From Acidobacteriota bacterium (lineage in GTDB: Bacteria; Actinomycetota; Acidimicrobiia; Spongiisociales; UBA5794): DNA of 5,369 bases. The notes beneath the pieces are model-generated. The model worked only from the letters and a program-made list of their open reading frames with translations, was not told the DNA's origin and made no database searches. The DNA lies in contig JACZST010000148.1 in assembly GCA_022574065.1 (NCBI GenBank), positions 1 to 5,369 of the forward strand. The letters are read 5' to 3'. A program made the position numbers and the translations under genes. Positions 4,086 through 5,369 of the stretch are shown here, piece by piece; position 1 is the stretch's first letter, and each line of letters opens with the position of its first letter.

Positions 4086-5273
4086 ATGAACGATGCCAAG
4101 ACGATCGTGATCCTGGGGGGCGGGGTAGGCGGAGTAGTAACCGCGACGACGCTGCGCAAGAAGCTCCCTAGACGACATCAAGTGATCATCGTGGACCGCG
4201 AACGCGACCACCTATTTGCACCGTCATTGTTGTGGCTCATGACCGGTCAACGCAGCGCTCGCAAGATCCGTCGACCCCTCGACCGACTAACCAAGAAAGG
4301 CATCGAGGTCACACACGGCGAGATCGAGCGGATCGAACCCGAGGCGCGCCGCGTACGCCTCGCCGACCGGTCCCCGGGGGACGACCGCGGCTCGGTCCGG
4401 GACCTGGACGCCGACTACCTTGTCGTGTCGCTGGGCGCAGAACTCACCCCGGAGACCATCCCCGGCCTGGCAGAAGGCGGCCACAACTTCTACACGCTCG
4501 CTGGCGCCGAAAGCCTCAAGGACGCCCTCGAGGACTTCAACGGTGGCAGGATCGTCGTCCTCACTGCAACACCTGCCTACAAGTGCCCGGCGGCCCCGTA
4601 CGAAGCAGCGATGCTCATCAACGACTACTGCCGTAAGCGAGGAATCGGTGACCGAACCCAGGTTGACCTGTATGCCGCCGAGCCTGGTCCTATGGGCGTC
4701 ACCGGCCCGGAAGTATCCGCAGGGGTACGTCAGATGGTTGAAGACAAGGGGATCGCCTACCACCCCGAGCACCAGGTCGCAGAGGTCGACGCGCGAGTTC
4801 GGTGGATCACGTTTGACAACGGCGCCACGGCTGACTTCGACGTGCTGGCGTACGTGCCCCCCCACTGTGCGCCTCGGGTCGTCTCCGAGTCCGGCCTTGT
4901 GGACGATTCCGGTTGGATCCCGGTGGACCGCAACACGTTGGACACGCGCTTCCCGGGTGTGTACGCCATCGGGGATGTGACCGGGATTCCCCTCAAGATG
5001 GGCAAGCCCCTCCCTATGGCGGGAGTGTTTGCCGAACGCGAAGCCGAAGTGGTCGCACAAAACATCGCCCGAGACATCACCGGAAAGGGTGAACCAGCGT
5101 CGTACGACGGATTCGGTGAATGCTTCGTCGAAACAGGAGGTGGCAAAGCTGGCTTCGGCCGCGGCAACTTCTACGCCGAACCGACCCCGCAGGTCAAGCT
5201 ATACAAGGCGAACCGCCGCTGGCACCTCGGCAAGGTGCTCTTCGAGAAGAACTGGTTCCGTCGATGGTTCTGA
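4086..5273 (+). CDS. sulfide:quinone oxidoreductase-like FAD flavoprotein
   Basis: The 395-residue product belongs to the SQR/flavocytochrome c sulfide dehydrogenase flavoprotein group, which oxidises sulfide to polysulfide or persulfide at the membrane face. It begins with the FAD-binding Rossmann motif 'IVILGGGVGGVVTA' (7-20), and 'YAIGDVTGIP' (293-302) with 'KPLPMAGVFAEREAEVVAQN' (307-326) is the second FAD-contact region. Cys167 in 'YKCPAAPYE' and Cys346 in 'GECFVETGGGKAGFG' match the two redox cysteines above the flavin. The third SQR cysteine position appears to be Tyr136 ('HNFYTLAGAESL'). Cys182 and Cys261 are additional. The amphipathic basic-aromatic tail 'KVLFEKNWFRRWF' suggests peripheral membrane attachment. 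The ATG at 4086 follows AAGGGA (4074-4079) by six bases, and the Rossmann motif starts at the right distance; the open frame upstream to 3972 overlaps DsrE and is not used. The electron acceptor, quinone or NAD(P), is not decidable here. Confidence 0.85.
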   Translation: MNDAKTIVILGGGVGGVVTATTLRKKLPRRHQVIIVDRERDHLFAPSLLWLMTGQRSARKIRRPLDRLTKKGIEVTHGEIERIEPEARRVRLADRSPGDDRGSVRDLDADYLVVSLGAELTPETIPGLAEGGHNFYTLAGAESLKDALEDFNGGRIVVLTATPAYKCPAAPYEAAMLINDYCRKRGIGDRTQVDLYAAEPGPMGVTGPEVSAGVRQMVEDKGIAYHPEHQVAEVDARVRWITFDNGATADFDVLAYVPPHCAPRVVSESGLVDDSGWIPVDRNTLDTRFPGVYAIGDVTGIPLKMGKPLPMAGVFAEREAEVVAQNIARDITGKGEPASYDGFGECFVETGGGKAGFGRGNFYAEPTPQVKLYKANRRWHLGKVLFEKNWFRRWF

Positions 5274-5330
5274 TCAGCGCGGGAACCATTGGGGGCTGAA
5301 TCCGTCGAGGCCCGCTCCGATCACCAACTA

Positions 5331-5368
5331 TGCGCCATAACGCCCGCATCGCCTTGCGCCCAATAACG
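5331..5368. repeat. short imperfect tandem repeat downstream of the SQR-like gene
   Basis: TGCGCC-ATAACG (5331-5342) recurs as TGCGCCCAATAACG (5355-5368), 24 bp later. The first copy lies in a near-palindrome, TATG-CGC-CATA (5330-5340). Paired near-palindromes of this kind can be recombinase binding sites, but with the window ending here nothing more can be said. The sequence from 5274 to 5330 shows only a weak TCAGC/GCTGA stem just after the stop codon and no convincing terminator. Confidence 0.35.
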
Positions 5369-5369
5369 A

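Noticed and set aside
4287..5060. 257-codon minus-strand frame opposite the SQR-like gene.
   Set aside because: It is a shadow of the clear SQR-like coding region and has no recognisable motif.

Overview
The window is GC-rich, gene-dense DNA whose codon use and protein types (MarR regulator, CDF-like transporter, DsrE protein, SQR-like flavoprotein) suggest an actinobacterium, plausibly of the Mycobacterium/Rhodococcus group. That placement is by eye, not by search. Broken genes and repeats at several junctions give it the look of an accessory region or genomic island.

Left part (1-1081). The window opens inside the N-terminal domain of a tyrosine recombinase that stops at 269, before any catalytic domain. 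The break coincides with the first copy of an imperfect ~60-bp repeat. A second copy, about 77% identical, lies 550 bp downstream. Between them is one small minus-strand gene (382-615) for a 77-residue membrane-anchored protein with a CxxxC pair and a strong ribosome binding site. The rest is non-coding and holds a DosR-type palindrome (746-759) and a promoter with an overlapping operator-like palindrome (1038-1065).

Middle part (1082-3465). A plus-strand gene encodes a thioredoxin-fold, iodothyronine-deiodinase-like protein with a single cysteine at the selenocysteine position and a C-terminal membrane anchor. It converges on, and overlaps by 4 bp, a MarR-family regulator on the minus strand. 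Upstream of MarR on the same strand are a 214-residue six-helix CDF-like transporter domain and a short fragment resembling the start of a trypsin-like peptidase.

Right part (3466-5369). A nested inverted repeat lies in the divergent intergenic region. It is followed by an unannotated C-terminal remnant of a rhodanese domain (to 3688). Two bases later comes a DsrE-family sulfur-carrier-like protein, then a sulfide:quinone-oxidoreductase-like flavoprotein. Rhodanese, DsrE and SQR form a familiar sulfide/persulfide-handling set, here with its first gene decapitated.

Taken together the intact genes point to thiol, sulfide and redox stress handling at the membrane, possibly with metal transport, under MarR control and perhaps hypoxia-type control. 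The joint role is inference; the individual family assignments are firmer.
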